Positions 34,529-46,889 of a DNA stretch of 64,000 bases are shown here, piece after piece (position 1 is the first letter of the stretch; each line of letters opens with the position of its first letter). Under the pieces are notes generated by a model that saw only the letters and a list, made by a program, of their open reading frames with translations, was not told the DNA's origin and did not search any database. The stretch lies in the NCBI RefSeq assembly GCF_000149955.1, contig NC_030987.1:2943236-3007235 (forward strand). The letters run 5' to 3'. Both the position numbers and the translations under genes were made by a program. The stretch comes from Fusarium oxysporum f. sp. lycopersici 4287. Its lineage: Eukaryota; Ascomycota; Sordariomycetes; Hypocreales; Nectriaceae.

Positions 34529-35593
34529 TGTCTTTTTGTGAAGTGACGTGAAGTGAGGGAAAGTGAGTCGGAGGTGGCAACGTGAGCTCGAAGCTTAATA
34601 ATGTACCAAACCTGCAATTTTAGGGTTGTCTTGAATAGCGAGGAACAGAACAGCAAGAAAGAAAAAGAAGTGAGGGTAGATTCTTCCCGATTGGGATCTG
34701 GTATCTTTCTGGATTAATTTTTGAGAGAGTCCAAAGAATGTTGACGCGGTTAAGATAATCGATGTGGTTGTTCCTAGGGTAAGTGCTAAGCGTCTATGTT
34801 GATTGGTTGCTTAGCAAGCGTCCGGCGATGTGAAGTATCGCCGCGGAATCACAAATGCCAATGAGTCAAGACACATTGAAGGGATAAAGATCCATAGATA
34901 TATCGATATATTAACATTAGCTCTGCAAAGAAAGTTGCGGTAGGTATGATCACTATACGAGTCTCCTAGATCTCCACGATCTTATGATATTTTTTACATA
35001 GTGAGACATATTTGTTTGGTTGATGAGGGCGAGTTAAGTGTCTGGGAAATTTGAAAAGGGAACTCGATAAGTTCGGACCATAGGCTCCTCAAAATGTCTT
35101 ATATAGCGGAAAGAAGGGCCTTTCCAACAGATGCTTATCCAAAGACTTACTGGTAGTAAGTATTAACATTTTCGTACTATGTACAAACAACCTCAAAACA
35201 CAATATTTCTAATCATTCCCAGTGATGTGGCTCAATGATACGAAACTGTACTAACGTTCAATACTATCACTGATAGTGAGGTTGGTATGAAAGCCTTAGT
35301 GATCGCAAGCCAATCCGAAAACCGTCGCATCAGCAATACAATAAGCTTTCAAATGTTCCCTGCCCTTTTACACCCAACACGCTGAGAGCGCGCCGGTTAT
35401 CGGACCGGCTAAAGGCGGCGATCTGCCCAAAACTCATGACAGGCACACCTAAAAAAAAAAGCCGATCAGTGGCGGGGTTATTTCACATTCGTCTGAGATA
35501 AGATAAGCTCAGGACCCCGCGAAGATTTTATTCTGAGCTGATCTAGAAGCACCCTACGATACATCAAGATCTGTTTCCAACCGATATTCCAAA
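34529..35593. promoter_or_regulatory. Divergent region, NBP35 / LIA1
   Basis: 1.07 kb between two start codons pointing outward. Moderately AT-rich in the middle (for example TATATCGATATATTAAC near 34897-34915). It holds both promoters. No conserved frame and no RNA gene recognised. Confidence 0.45.
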
Positions 35594-36637
35594 ATGTCTC
35601 CTTCTGCTGATACACCAGAGACCTCCAACTCCGCCGATTCCACGGTTCTGAGCTTGAGGAAATCCCTCTGTTCTGAGGATACCCCTCTTCCCATCCGTTT
35701 TCGTGCTCTTTTCTCACTGAAGCACGTTGCGACCACCTCGGATGACAATACTACAAGGATCGCGGCCATCGAAGCCATCGCTGCCGGATTCACCTCACCT
35801 TCGGCCTTGCTCAAGCATGAGCTCGCATACTGTCTCGGCCAGACAGGCAACCCCGCTGCTGTCAAGCCTCTCCGACAGGTTCTGGCTGATTTGAAGGAGG
35901 ACCCAATGTGCCGCCACGAAGCTGCCGAAGCCCTTGGAGCCTTAGGCTGGGCCGACAACCTGGACATCCTCCGCGAGTACCGAGATCGCAAAGAGGAGGA
36001 CATAAGCATTATCGAGACATGCGAGATCGCCATCGAGCGCATTGAGTGGGAGAACTCAGAAGAGCGACGAAAGGAAAAGTTGCGCCCTAGGTTTGTGGAA
36101 AGATATATTGGGGTTGCCCCTGATTAACATTTGTCGTCTAGTGATTTTGCCTCTATCGATCCTGCGCCTCCAATGCCCGAATCCGAACAGAAGGCTGAAG
36201 TCGAGGAGCTTGGCCACAAGCTCATGGATACAAATCTGCCTCTATTCCTCCGTTACCGCGCCATGTTTGCTCTCCGAGATCTGGCATCACCTCCCGACCT
36301 GCCCACTGCTGTCCCCGCCGTTCTCGCTCTTGCTAAAGGATTGTCCGACTCGTCCGCACTCTTCCGACACGAGATCGCCTTTGTGTTTGGACAGCTTTCA
36401 CACCCCGCTTCAATCCCAGCCCTGACTGAGGCGTTGAGCAACGTCAACGAGGCTAGCATGGTTCGACATGAAGCGGCCGAGGCACTTGGCAGCCTGGGCG
36501 AGGAGGAAGGTGTCGAAGCTACCCTAAGAAAGTTCCTTCACGACAAGGAAAAGGTTGTTCGAGAGAGTTGCATTGTTGCGCTGGATATCGCTGAGTATGA
36601 GAAGGGTGGAGAGGCTGAGTATGCTTTGATTCCCTAG
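35594..36637 (+). CDS. LIA1: Deoxyhypusine hydroxylase (diiron HEAT-repeat enzyme)
   Basis: Exons 35594-36090 and 36142-36637 (51-nt intron, GATTAAC branch) give 330 aa. The protein is two similar HEAT-repeat halves, each with two His-Glu pairs: LLKHELAY (about residue 74), MCRHEAAE (107), LFRHEIAF (242) and MVRHEAAE (274). The 33-residue spacing within each half matches the four HE motifs that bind the diiron centre in DOHH, and all four are intact. Known: it hydroxylates deoxyhypusine in eIF5A to form hypusine, completing a modification needed for translation of hard sequences. The linker between halves ([17 protein letters not shown]) is spliced across the intron. Convergent with RPA12, stop codons 55 bp apart. 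Confidence 0.97.
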
Positions 36638-36692
36638 ACCGCAGGAGTTTCTGTATGATTTATGAGTACGCTCGCGTTGTCGAGTATTACGT

Positions 36693-37162
36693 CTAGTTGT
36701 TTTCATGCCACCTAAAAGTCAAGTGTTAGATTAGTTAAAATAGATGGATTCGGGATTCTTACGAGTTGCCGCAATCGCAAAGGTAGATGACCGTTGATCC
36801 TTCATCTGCACCGCGCAATTGAACGTTGGTATACTTGACCTCTTCACGACCGCACTTGGGGCATGTTTCATGAACAGTGCTATCGGTTTGCAAATTGTGT
36901 TTCTCAACAGCCTGGACGCTTGACTGGAGCTTCTGCCTCAAGAAAGAAGGGAAATCGGAGGGTTTTGTTTGTGTAACGGTAACTTTGGAACCGGTATCTG
37001 CACAACCTGTTAGAGATCTTGCCAAATATCACACCAAGCGTACAAACCTCGATTCTCTGCACCACAGCATTCGCAATGCAAAACATTTCGCTGAGTCCCT
37101 TTTGTTGCAGGCAACAGATTACCGCAGTCGGTACAAAAGACGAGAGTTCCGATCGCAGCCAT
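36693..37162 (-). CDS. RPA12: DNA-directed RNA polymerase I subunit RPA12 (A12.2)
   Basis: Exons 37162-37048, 36997-36763 and 36711-36693 give 122 aa, the normal size. The N-terminal zinc ribbon has FCTDCGNLL and HCECCGAE. The C-terminal TFIIS-like ribbon has CPKCGREEVKY, then QLRGADEGSTVIYLC, with the catalytic Asp-Glu pair DE intact. Without the last intron the frame stops after CDCGNS; the 19-nt final exon supplies WHENN and the stop, the expected family end. Known: A12.2 sits at the Pol I funnel, stimulating RNA cleavage/proofreading and termination during rDNA transcription. The single DE pair and QLRxADE signature separate it from RPB9 and RPC11 (QTRSADE). Divergent from SCC2 by 530 bp. 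Confidence 0.94.
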
Positions 37163-37692
37163 TGTGAGTCGTGAGTAAGTTCTGCACAATTGGAGAATTT
37201 GGTCGACTACTTGCGCAAGCTGAACAAATTCAGTGACAAAAAATTGGCCCAGCCATCATAGGCTCAAATGGAAGGTTGCAAGGGGCTTCCGGAAAAACTG
37301 ACGAGGCAAGAGTGGGTCGTGACGGAATAGCCTCTGAGTGGTGGTGCATTTAGCGCACAGACCAGTAGCTGTCTCGAAAACATCCAAGGAAAGTTCAAAG
37401 CTCGCGAGGCTGATCATGTTGGTTTCCCCAGGCTTTGACCTCGTCGTTTACATTCACGCAAAGCGGGTAACAATGCTTAGCTGCATTTAATTCCGCTGCT
37501 TTTTCAACCCAATCACCTTACCGCGACTCCGACTATATGCTTCCTGAGAACATATTTCCTTTGCATACGCGCTTGGAGCGTGTCTTTTGATCCATACCTG
37601 ACCCTGTCCTGTCAAGATCCGATGCGCTGGTATCCGTTTGCTCCTTCCTTTCGAACCAAGATATGCGATGAGCCGCCTTCTCTCCTGCGACA
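37163..37692. promoter_or_regulatory. Divergent region, RPA12 / SCC2
   Basis: 530 bp between outward-facing start codons, with both promoters presumably inside. No specific site recognised. Confidence 0.45.
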
Positions 37693-40600
37693 ATGAACAA
37701 CACGCAGCAGCATGGGGCGGACCCAAATGGGCAGTTTGCTCAAACGGGGGCTGAGGAGGGTATTATTGCTCGTCCGTTCACACTTCAAGAGGCGCTTCCT
37801 TATTCACCACAGACCTCGACCATTCCTCTCATTTCTGGTCAGTTATCACCGCTTCTCGATATATCTTCACCTAACTCTCGTCAGACATCATCCCCGACCC
37901 CGTTCTAGGCTCAGGCTCCCCTGCGCTCCCTCTGACTGACCTATTTCAAACACACGATTTCGACAACCTAAATAAGGAAGCAGCGGGCCATAATCAGATG
38001 CCGCGCAACGTAAAGCAAGCGGTTGACCATGTCCTCCAAGAAATCAAACCAAGTCAACGAACACATTAGTATGATAACTATGCCGTGCATACTATGAACC
38101 ACAATCTGACTGTCGAGTAGCAAGTTTACCACAATTTCAGGAATGAAATTGACCCCCCCTACCGACAAGAGCCTGATTGATGGTTTGTCGCCGCTCACGA
38201 GAAACGTCTTCGATAAAGTGGGAGGCTATTTCAAGACGACGAAACCCGTGGCTTCTGATGCCAAGCAGGTCAACGGCCAAGCACCAGGCCACCCGACCCC
38301 CAAGCAACGGTCATCTTCAATAAACTCCCCGAATCCGCCACAACCGTCCAACTTGCCAGCGCATAACTCCAAAGCACACAAGTCAAACGCCGTTAGGATC
38401 GAAGTTGCGATACCGTCCAAGAGACAATTTGATCCTTTAACTTATGTTGACGTGAGCGATGCGCCTCAGCAAGACTTTCCAGTTGTTCCAGTCCAACATG
38501 AGCAACCGCAAATACAGCCGATGGCGCAGCCTCCGGTCCCAGCAGCTCAGCTCCCTATCCAAGCTACCACCGAAGCTAATCAGAATGGGGCGTTTCGAAT
38601 TGAGCTACCAGCTGCGAATATCTGTCGAGAAGAGTACATCGAGGTCGAAGCTCGCCCGGAGGACCCCCATCACCTATCGGTTCGAAAAGAGAGCCAACAA
38701 GCCTATTCTCATAGTCCAGATCTGATTGGGGAGAGCCTTGATCAGCGTCAACGTAGCGAGGCAGCCCTCCATGCGCTCGACAAACTTGTACGCGTTGTGT
38801 TCAACTCGGTCGGGCGAATGCTCGGAGAAGGATCCGGACAAGACGAAATCGTTTCTCTGACACCAGACCAAGAGGTTGCTATGACCGCCTCTTCGCAACA
38901 GAAGATGCATGGTGCCATTCAGAAGACAATTGCTCTAAGATGTTTCGACCGTGTCCCAGTAGAGCATCTGACTCAAATCATCAGATTGAGTGATGCCAGC
39001 TTAAAGCAAGTTGAGAATCTGGAGATCCGAGTCGATGAGACTTGGGGCGAAGATGCCGTTGATGTATGGATACAACAGCTTTCAGACGTGGAGACAATGC
39101 TGAAGTCAGCTCGCACATGCCTGCGCATTCTCTCGGGCGGACGAGAAGACAAGCAGTTATATTCAGAATCTGTTATCCAGAGATGCGCCGATATCTTCAG
39201 AAAGGTCACCGAGGACATTGTCATGCCTCTTGTGGAACTTCGGCCATCCGGACCTGCATCGGCTGTTTTCAAGCTGCTTTCGAAGAATAAGAAGTCTATC
39301 ACAGCTGTTTTCCTCTCTTGCCAGAAGTTATTCGCCTTGTTAGCAGAGCTTGTTACCAAGATCGAGCTCTCAGAGTCAGTGATCAACTCAATGGAATACA
39401 CCGCCTCCCGACTCATTTTCATGGAGAATGCATACTTTGAGAAGGACTCTGTCGTGGGAGTTCAAAAGTTTGACGGGCTTCGGTCCGTGGCAATGGACAT
39501 GCTCTCACAGATTTTCTTGATCAAACCTGAGCAACGCCAAGGCATCATCGACGAAATTCTCACATCCCTGGAGAAGCTCCCTGTCGGTAAGCAAAGTGCT
39601 CGACAGTTCAAGCTATCTGATGGGAAAAACATCCAGCCTGTGTCAGCTTTGATCATGAGGCTGGTCCAAGCTAGTTCCGGGCGAGTTGATAACAACAAAA
39701 ATCGAACACGAAGCAAATTGATGCGCAATCTCAACAAAAACCCCAATAGAAAGCTAAAATCACTGGGACTTCTGCTACAAATGAGGATAAAGACCAAGAC
39801 GAAGAGCAAGGAGAGGGTAACAAAGATGATAAGCCGGAGGCTGTAGAAGACCTTGAGATCTCTGTCGCTCCGTTGTCCGATGCGGCGCAGCGCAATGCAT
39901 CCTATGTGATAAGCTTCATCGTCAAACGTGCCATCGGCTCAACCAAATCTGGAGATACCCCTTACCGAAATCTTCTTGATCTTTTCGTGGAAGATTTTAC
40001 TACTTGTCTTGATTCGCCCGACTGGCCATCAGCTGAACTGTTGCTTCGCCTTCTGATGATCATGATGGTCCAGCTTTTCGAAGCACCCAAGACTGCCGCC
40101 CCGGCGAAAAACATGGCACTGGAGCTATTGGGCGGATTGAGTGCTGCCATTTCCCGCCTCCGTTCTCGTGTTCAAAGCCTTACGAGCTCCTCTGATGGGA
40201 CTGACGGTGACGAGTTGTCAGAATATCTTGCCGATGTCGCTAACCAAGCTCTGGAACACAAAACTCGCTTGGAACAGCTGGTAGCTTGGACTGGGCCCTA
40301 TCGGGTCGTTCTAGAGCATGTCCAGAACAGGAGCGACGAAGATCCACACCTGTCAAGTGCCATCTCGTTTCTCATTACGGGCTGGGCATCCCAGGTACAT
40401 GTCGGCTACGACTCTTACACAGATGAAGATGACGAACGAGATGAGGAACTCGGACGTCTGGCTTATCGATTGAGGATGATGGTTGAGGATCGGCGATGGC
40501 TCGTCAACGAATACACGTTCAAGATCAAGACTGTATCGACAAATCAAGCCAAACTTTCTTACTCGATCATCTTGCTACGTTCACCACTATGTGAAGCTTT

Positions 40601-43376
40601 CAGCAAGATTCTGAACATTCTTCTTGGCTCTATGGCTAGTGACCAAGCTACAGTCCGAAGTCGAAGTCTCAAAAGCGTGAATCAAGTGCTCGAGACTGAT
40701 CCCTCAATCTTGGATGCCGACAATACCGTGATTGACTTGATCCTGGAATGCGCTGGCGATTCATCAATTCAAGTGCGAGACTCTGCTCTCGGACTGCTTG
40801 GTAACTGCATGACGATGCGACCACGTCTTGAGACTTCATTGACTCCCATGATTGTCAATCGATTCCATGATAATGGCCTCGGTGTACGCAAACGTGCAAT
40901 GAAGCTTACTCGCGATATCTATCTTCGCAATTCAAGCAAGACACTGCGCAGCATGATAGCGAGCGGGTTGTTGCGTCGAGTACAGGATCCAGATGAAGGT
41001 GTCCGCGATCTAGCCCGCCAGATGATAGAGGAGGTTTGGTTTGCGCCCTTTTACCAAGACGACGGAACCGCAGTTTACCAAACTTCACTCAACGAGCACG
41101 TATCGCTTGTTATCCAGACTGTCAAGTCCGGTACGGTCACTGAAATGCTTGACAAGGTGTTCCGAACCATTCTGAAACCAAAGGACAAGTCTCTGGGTGG
41201 ACCTTTCACAGTCTGTACCAAACTCGTTGCCAACATGTTTGGATTAATCGATAACCTCGATCCGGATGATCCGTCAATTCCGTCTGGGCGCGACGCGCTG
41301 CAGGTGCTTACGATATTTGCCAATGCTGATCCAAAACTGTTCAATTTCGAACAGATACGCCTCCTGAAACCACATCTTGCGAACTTTTCTACGCCAGAGG
41401 AGTTAGCTGCTTTCCGGCATGTGACAATCATTTATCGCCGAGTGTTACCCACTCTTTCCAGTGTTCATACCGAGTTTCTGTCTGAAGTACGCACCTTCCT
41501 GCTCAAAGCTATTACAAGAGTCAACCAACGAAACCCTCTCGACGATCTGGTTGCCTGTACTCAGGTTGTTTGTGGGTTACTCAATAATTACACGCCTCTG
41601 GTTTCTGCTCTACATTCCAGTATTCAGAAACTCGATCAAATCCAGGCCAGGCCTATCGACCAGACGGCTACCACGCTTACCTATGGATACAGCTTACTAA
41701 TTGGCATGATCGCAAAACATTGCAAGCTTGACGAATGGACTACTTGGTTCAAATCGAAGTTGCCCACCTGGAAAGGAGAAACTGTTCCTATGCTCGCCAT
41801 CGAGAAGCTGATACCGCTTGCTGCACCTTCTAAACCACTCGAGATACGCAAGTCAGCGCTTGACGCCCTTGGATTGATTTGCCAAGCATGGCCTCGCAAC
41901 TATGTTGTTCCTAAGTTGTACACCTTGTTTGATCAGGTTTTCAAAGAGCAGATACCTGGTCTTGAAGTGCTCATCTTAAGATCAATCAGAGAGTTTCTTC
42001 TCATGGAAGAAAAGCGATCTGAAACAGCGGCAGAAGCGCCAGCTACAGGCAAGAAGAGGGAGCTGACAGTTATGGGAGGGACAAATTTTGACGATGTGGC
42101 TAGCGCCACCTCACAGAGGTTCTTGAAGCACGTTTCCCGAATCGCAGTTTCAAGCCAGGGTGATCATGCTTTTCTCGCCACGGAGGTTCTCGGCAGCATT
42201 AACCGACAAGGCCTGACGCACCCCAAGGAGACTTGTGTCACCTTGATGACTCTCGAAACATCAACAAACCGCAGAATTGCAGAACTGGCTTTCTCCGAGC
42301 ATCGATATTCGCATGAGAAGCACGAAACTGTTCTGGAACGAGAGTATGCCAAAGCAGTGCAATCGGCCTTTGCCTATCAACGCGATGTAGTAGAGGACAC
42401 GCGCGGTGCCACAACTAACCCTTTCCAGTCCAAGTTACACTTCTTGATGGAGGTGCTGAAGATTAGCAAAATGAAGAATCGGCAGCGCTTTTTAGATAAG
42501 CTCTGTGGCCAGTTAGACTTTGATCTAGTCAAACTCGATACAAGCGAGGAAGTCCCATCCCACATGACCTTTGCACGATTCATCACCGAGAATCTGGCCT
42601 TCTTCGAATATCAGACGGTTGGAGAGTTGCAGACCACCGTCAATGCGATCGAAAAAATCGTGACGAGCACAGGCGCTCCAGTCGCCCAGGCCATCGAGTC
42701 AGAAGTTTTTAATGTCCGCGTAGATGCCCTGCAATTATCGGCGTCTGACACCCCAGCGAGCATCCCCGGAACTCAGAACGAGTCAATGGTTCTAGCGGCA
42801 CCTGTCGATGGGCAGCCCCCGGCAGCTCTCGCGATTGCAGCCAACGTTGAGCCCAGCCGTCTTCGTCAGCTCACAACAGCATCCATCATTCTACTCGCAA
42901 TGTGGGAGACGCGAACGTATCTGCGCCGACTTTACGGTATGGGGACTAGCCGACACGACAGTAAGGCCAAAGCACTGGCCAAGGATCTCAACAAGACACC
43001 AGTCAAGGTCCAAGGGGTTCACGGAGATAAGGTCTGGGACGAGATCGAGTCTCATATGGCTGGTCTTCAGGATCAAGAGCGAATGGTTAGGAAGTGTACT
43101 GACCTTGTTGAACTCCTCAACGTTGACAAGGAGTTCAAGGTCGCCGATGACGGCGAACAGATGGACTTAGGGCCATCGACTCCGAGCGCAGACGAGGATG
43201 AAGAAGGCGAAGCTGCTGTGGATAGGGGACGCAAGCGAAAGGGAGGACATACTCCTGGTGGTCGCAAGAAACGGGCGCGTTCTGACTCCCAGCCACGAAA
43301 AAGGGGTCGACCTCGAAAAAACCCATTACCTGAGCCGGAGATGGATGCAGATCTTGGAGATGGAGACTGGATTTGA
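37693..43376 (+). CDS. SCC2: Sister-chromatid cohesion protein SCC2/Mis4/Nipped-B (cohesin loader)
   Basis: Proposed exons: 37693-37837, 37885-38068, 38121-39684 and 39750-43376, about 1839 aa. The first two introns are clear (GTCAGT..CAG; GTATGA..TAG). The third join is less sure: the frame changes near 39685-39749. Either a 65-nt intron (donor GTTGAT, branch CTCAAC, acceptor AATAG) or a missing A at 39750-39752 restores it. Both sides are plainly coding, for example MRLVQASSG before and EDKDQDEEQGEGNKDD after. HEAT repeats include ECAGDSSIQVRDSALGLLGN and DNGLGVRKRAMKLTRDIY; the Nipped-B C-terminal region includes YGYSLLIGMIAKHC. The last ~60 residues are basic with an AT-hook core (RKRGRPRKNP). 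Known: Scc2 with Scc4/Mau2 loads cohesin and activates its ATPase for loop extrusion. Confidence 0.95.
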
Positions 43377-44867
43377 GCAGACATTGATGGAATTCAAAAT
43401 GGGACATGGGCTATTAAAAGATTTCTGGGCAATGAAGATCATTGCTGGGCTGGGTCCAGTCCTTTGTGTCAGCGGCGCCGAGCTCTGCGCTGGTTGCAAG
43501 GCGGTTTCGAAATATATCTGAGACCTGTGATGCCGATGAGGCTTACATTGGACTTCTGAAGTGAAAAGGCAGCCAAGAGAAGAGGAACGGCGTTTTGGAG
43601 CATTATGGCTTTGCAATTTGATGATACCTGAGCTATAGCCACGAGGCCATATAGCTCATCTTTTGGTCGGACGGGAAAGAGATCAAGCGCAGCATACAAT
43701 GCACATCAGCGAAGCTCGCGCATTTAGGACCATTTAAATACAAAGACAATGTTATGATAGCCATTGGATCTTATTCCCTCGTGATGACTGGCATGAAAAA
43801 TGACTAAACATAAATTAAGCATATTTGGAAACTGTAGTCAAGCTCACTACATTGTGGAAGAAATAAGAGAAGCCTTAACCTTAATTTGGGAATGACGACG
43901 GTTTCTCGAAATGGGACTGTTTTATCGTATATTATTCAAGTTAAAGTTGTACGACGCTGCGAAAAGTGAAAGTCTAAAACAAGCAGTGCTGGATATAAGA
44001 CGGAAATGAATATGCCATGTGAGTGCCAAGAATCAAGGCAATTGGATAAAAGACATGCATAGATGACATAATTTTGATTGCTTGTCGCGGTAGTCAGATC
44101 GCCAAGGCATAAGCAGATCGGTCGGCAAAGTTAGCCGGCTTGGCAAGGCCTAATCCTTGCGAGCATTAACGACCAACTCTCGCGTCGTTGATGACGACCC
44201 GCAAGAAAAAGACTCTTCATTTAAACTGCAAGTCGTGTACTAGCTGATGAGCCACGGACACAGCCTGCCAATGGGCTGTTGCTCAGTGAAGTGGTCAGCT
44301 GCACAACCCTGAATCGTGTACTGTAACTCGCTGGTTATCACTGTCTGGCCATGGACACGAATACAGCCACTCAGTCATGTTAGTTGGCGTTGTGGCTGCC
44401 AATGATGCCAGTGGAACCAGAATCAAGCTTATTGGAGGAGTTGGGGAGTTCCAGAACAGGAGGAGGCCTCTTGTTCCCTGTCGCAGTAAGACCTTTCACG
44501 GAGCTTGTTTTTTTGCCAATTGTGAGGTCCCCTTGACGTGTCGCTCATAATAACCGGCCAGCGTAGAACCCATTCCAGGGAAATAAAGGGGAAGACAAAA
44601 GCTGGTGACCTCACTCACTAGGTACTTATCTAACATTGAGCAAGACCTGAAATTAATCAACAAAACAAAACCTAGGCCAAGCCCACCTCCCTCGAGCGAA
44701 CTTGGTCCCTGTTTTTCTCAAAACCTTGGCATCCCCATCTCTCTTTTTTTATACTTTACAGTGCCGCGCCGCGCCGTGAGTGACACGCAACGCAGCCCAA
44801 CTTACGGTACATACGGAACATTCGCATCAGTTGACCCACGTAAGAACTTGGACCCCAGTTCTTGGCG
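43377..44867. other. Intergenic region, SCC2 3' / Ca2+ exchanger 5'
   Basis: 1.49 kb between two plus-strand genes. It contains the SCC2 3' flank, an AT-rich middle (43730-44000) and the promoter of the exchanger. Nothing with coding or RNA-gene character recognised. Confidence 0.45.
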
Positions 44868-46889
44868 ATGTCTTCCTGTAAGGTCCCCTTTCAGTTTCTT
44901 CACTTTTTCTCGTATCCATAGTGTCAATCATTGGTTTCTCTACCACATGCCCTAGAACTCCTGCCGCTATCTGCTATCTGCCACTGCTATTTTGCTTGCT
45001 TGCTTACTCACACACACCACCACAGTCAACCACTTCAACATCAAGCGTCAAGCGCACACTCTGAGTCGTACCAGCACCGATCAGTCTTGGAATCCCTTTC
45101 GTCACGTCGAGTGGAAACGTCAAACACGCGCTCTTTCTGACGCCGGCCGCCTGGAACAACAAACCACACGAGAGGAGACAGCTGGCGAGACCTTGGCACA
45201 CGCTGTCACCGAACCTGGTCGAAGTGGACCAGCCAGAGAGTGGTCGACAGCAGAGACGATGACAGAGATGAGGAGAAGCAAAGAAGGCGAATATGACCGA
45301 GAGAAGACCATTGGGGGATCACCAATTGAGGGGAACGATGATATCCCCGTCTCACAGCGCTCGCTCGTCAGCGACGAAAGCCAATTGCGAAACAGAAAAC
45401 GCGAGGATGTCCCAGCTGCAGCAGACAACAATATCGATCTAGAAAAGCGAAAACTCAAGAAACGAGAGTCTACAAAAATATTCCGCAAGGTCGAACCCAA
45501 GGAGCCATTTACTGTCCGAAACCAACTTCAGAGAACCTTTCTCAACTCATATATCAATATCCTTCTCATTGCCGCCCCAGTCGGTATCGCTCTCAATTAC
45601 ATCCATAGCGTTAACCGAATCGCCGTCTTCGTGGTAAATTTTATCGCAATTATACCCTTAGCCGCTATTCTCAGTTTCGCTACAGAGGAGATCGCTCTGC
45701 GAACGGGTGAAGTCTTGGGTGGTCTGATCAATGCGACCTTTGGAAACGCCGTTGAACTCATTGTGGCTATCCTGGCTCTTGTCGATGGAAAAGTCATTAT
45801 CGTTCAGACCTCACTGGTGGGCTCAATTCTAAGTAACCTTCTACTGGTCCTGGGCTTCTGTTTCTTTTTCGGTGGCTTGCGACGCGAGAGTCAATATTTT
45901 AACGAAACTGTCGCCCAAACTGCCGCTAGGTAAGTACCGTCACATACTGGTTGGACGATTGCTAATTGATTTCACACAGCATGCTCGCTCTCGCCGTCGC
46001 CTCAGTCATTGTGCCAACGGTTTTCGACCAAGCAAAGGATACACCGCCCGCTAACGTAGCCCGACTCTCAAGAGGCACAGCAGTGATCCTTCTCATCGTT
46101 TATGCTGCCTATCTCCTCTTCCAACTCAAGACTCACCAGAGCACATTCGCCAAGGAAGGCCAGAAGGTTGCCGCAAAGCCTTGGTCCCGTGGAAGTGCCG
46201 GAGCTGGCGATATCCGACAAGGTATCATGGTTCCTGGTGCTCTTGTTGGCGGTGGCATGACAGGACGCGAAGAGAATGAGCGTTTGTCTGAGATGCTTAT
46301 GAACCCTCACAGGCTTCCAAAGGCCGAAGAGGATGAAGATGAGGAGGAAGAGCCTCAGCTACACTTCTGGGTGGCCATCGCCACGTTGACAATTGCCACC
46401 GTCCTGATCGCTCTCTGTGCCGAATTCATGGTTGACTCCATCGATGCTGTCACAAAGACTGGGGGTGTATCAGAAGAATTTGTAGGACTGATCCTGTTGC
46501 CTATCGTGGGTAACGCAGCCGAGCACGCCACAGCCGTGACCGTCGCAATCAAGGATAAAATGGATTTGGCCATCGGTGTGGCCGTTGGAAGTTCTATGCA
46601 GGTTGCGCTCTTTTTGATTCCCTTGTTGGTTATTATCGGCTGGGGAATGGGCAACGATGCTATGAACTTGAGTTTCGACTTGTTCCAAGTTGCAACTATG
46701 TTTGTGGCTGTTTTGCTCGTCAACTACTTGATCGCAGACGGTAAAAGTCACTGGCTGGAGGGTTGGCTTCTCATCTGCCTTTATTCCATCATCGCAGTTT
46801 GCTCATGGTGTAAGTTTGAAGCCCCAGCATGCTTCTTTACTATGTTTACTGACCACGTAATAGGGTACCCAACACACTCAGACGAGTAG
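44868..46889 (+). CDS. VCX1: Vacuolar Ca2+/H+ exchanger, CAX family (VCX1-like)
   Basis: Proposed exons: 44868-44877 (10 nt, MSS+1), 45026-45929, 45980-46809 and 46864-46889, 589 aa. The N-terminal ~165 residues are hydrophilic and Arg/Glu-rich, as in the regulatory tail of CAX proteins. Then come eleven or so hydrophobic segments. The two signature repeats are present: LINATFGNAVELIVAILAL (c-1) and LPIVGNAAEHATAVTVAI (c-2), separated by the acidic loop EEDEDEEEEPQ. Known: these proteins move cytosolic Ca2+ into the vacuole against H+. The start is inferred: the 148-nt first intron (GTAAGG..CCACAG) joins ATGTCTTCCT to FNHFNIKRQ in frame; an ORF ATG at 44992 is the alternative. The last intron (54 nt, GTAAGT..AATAG) contains no stop and keeps frame. 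Confidence 0.94.
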
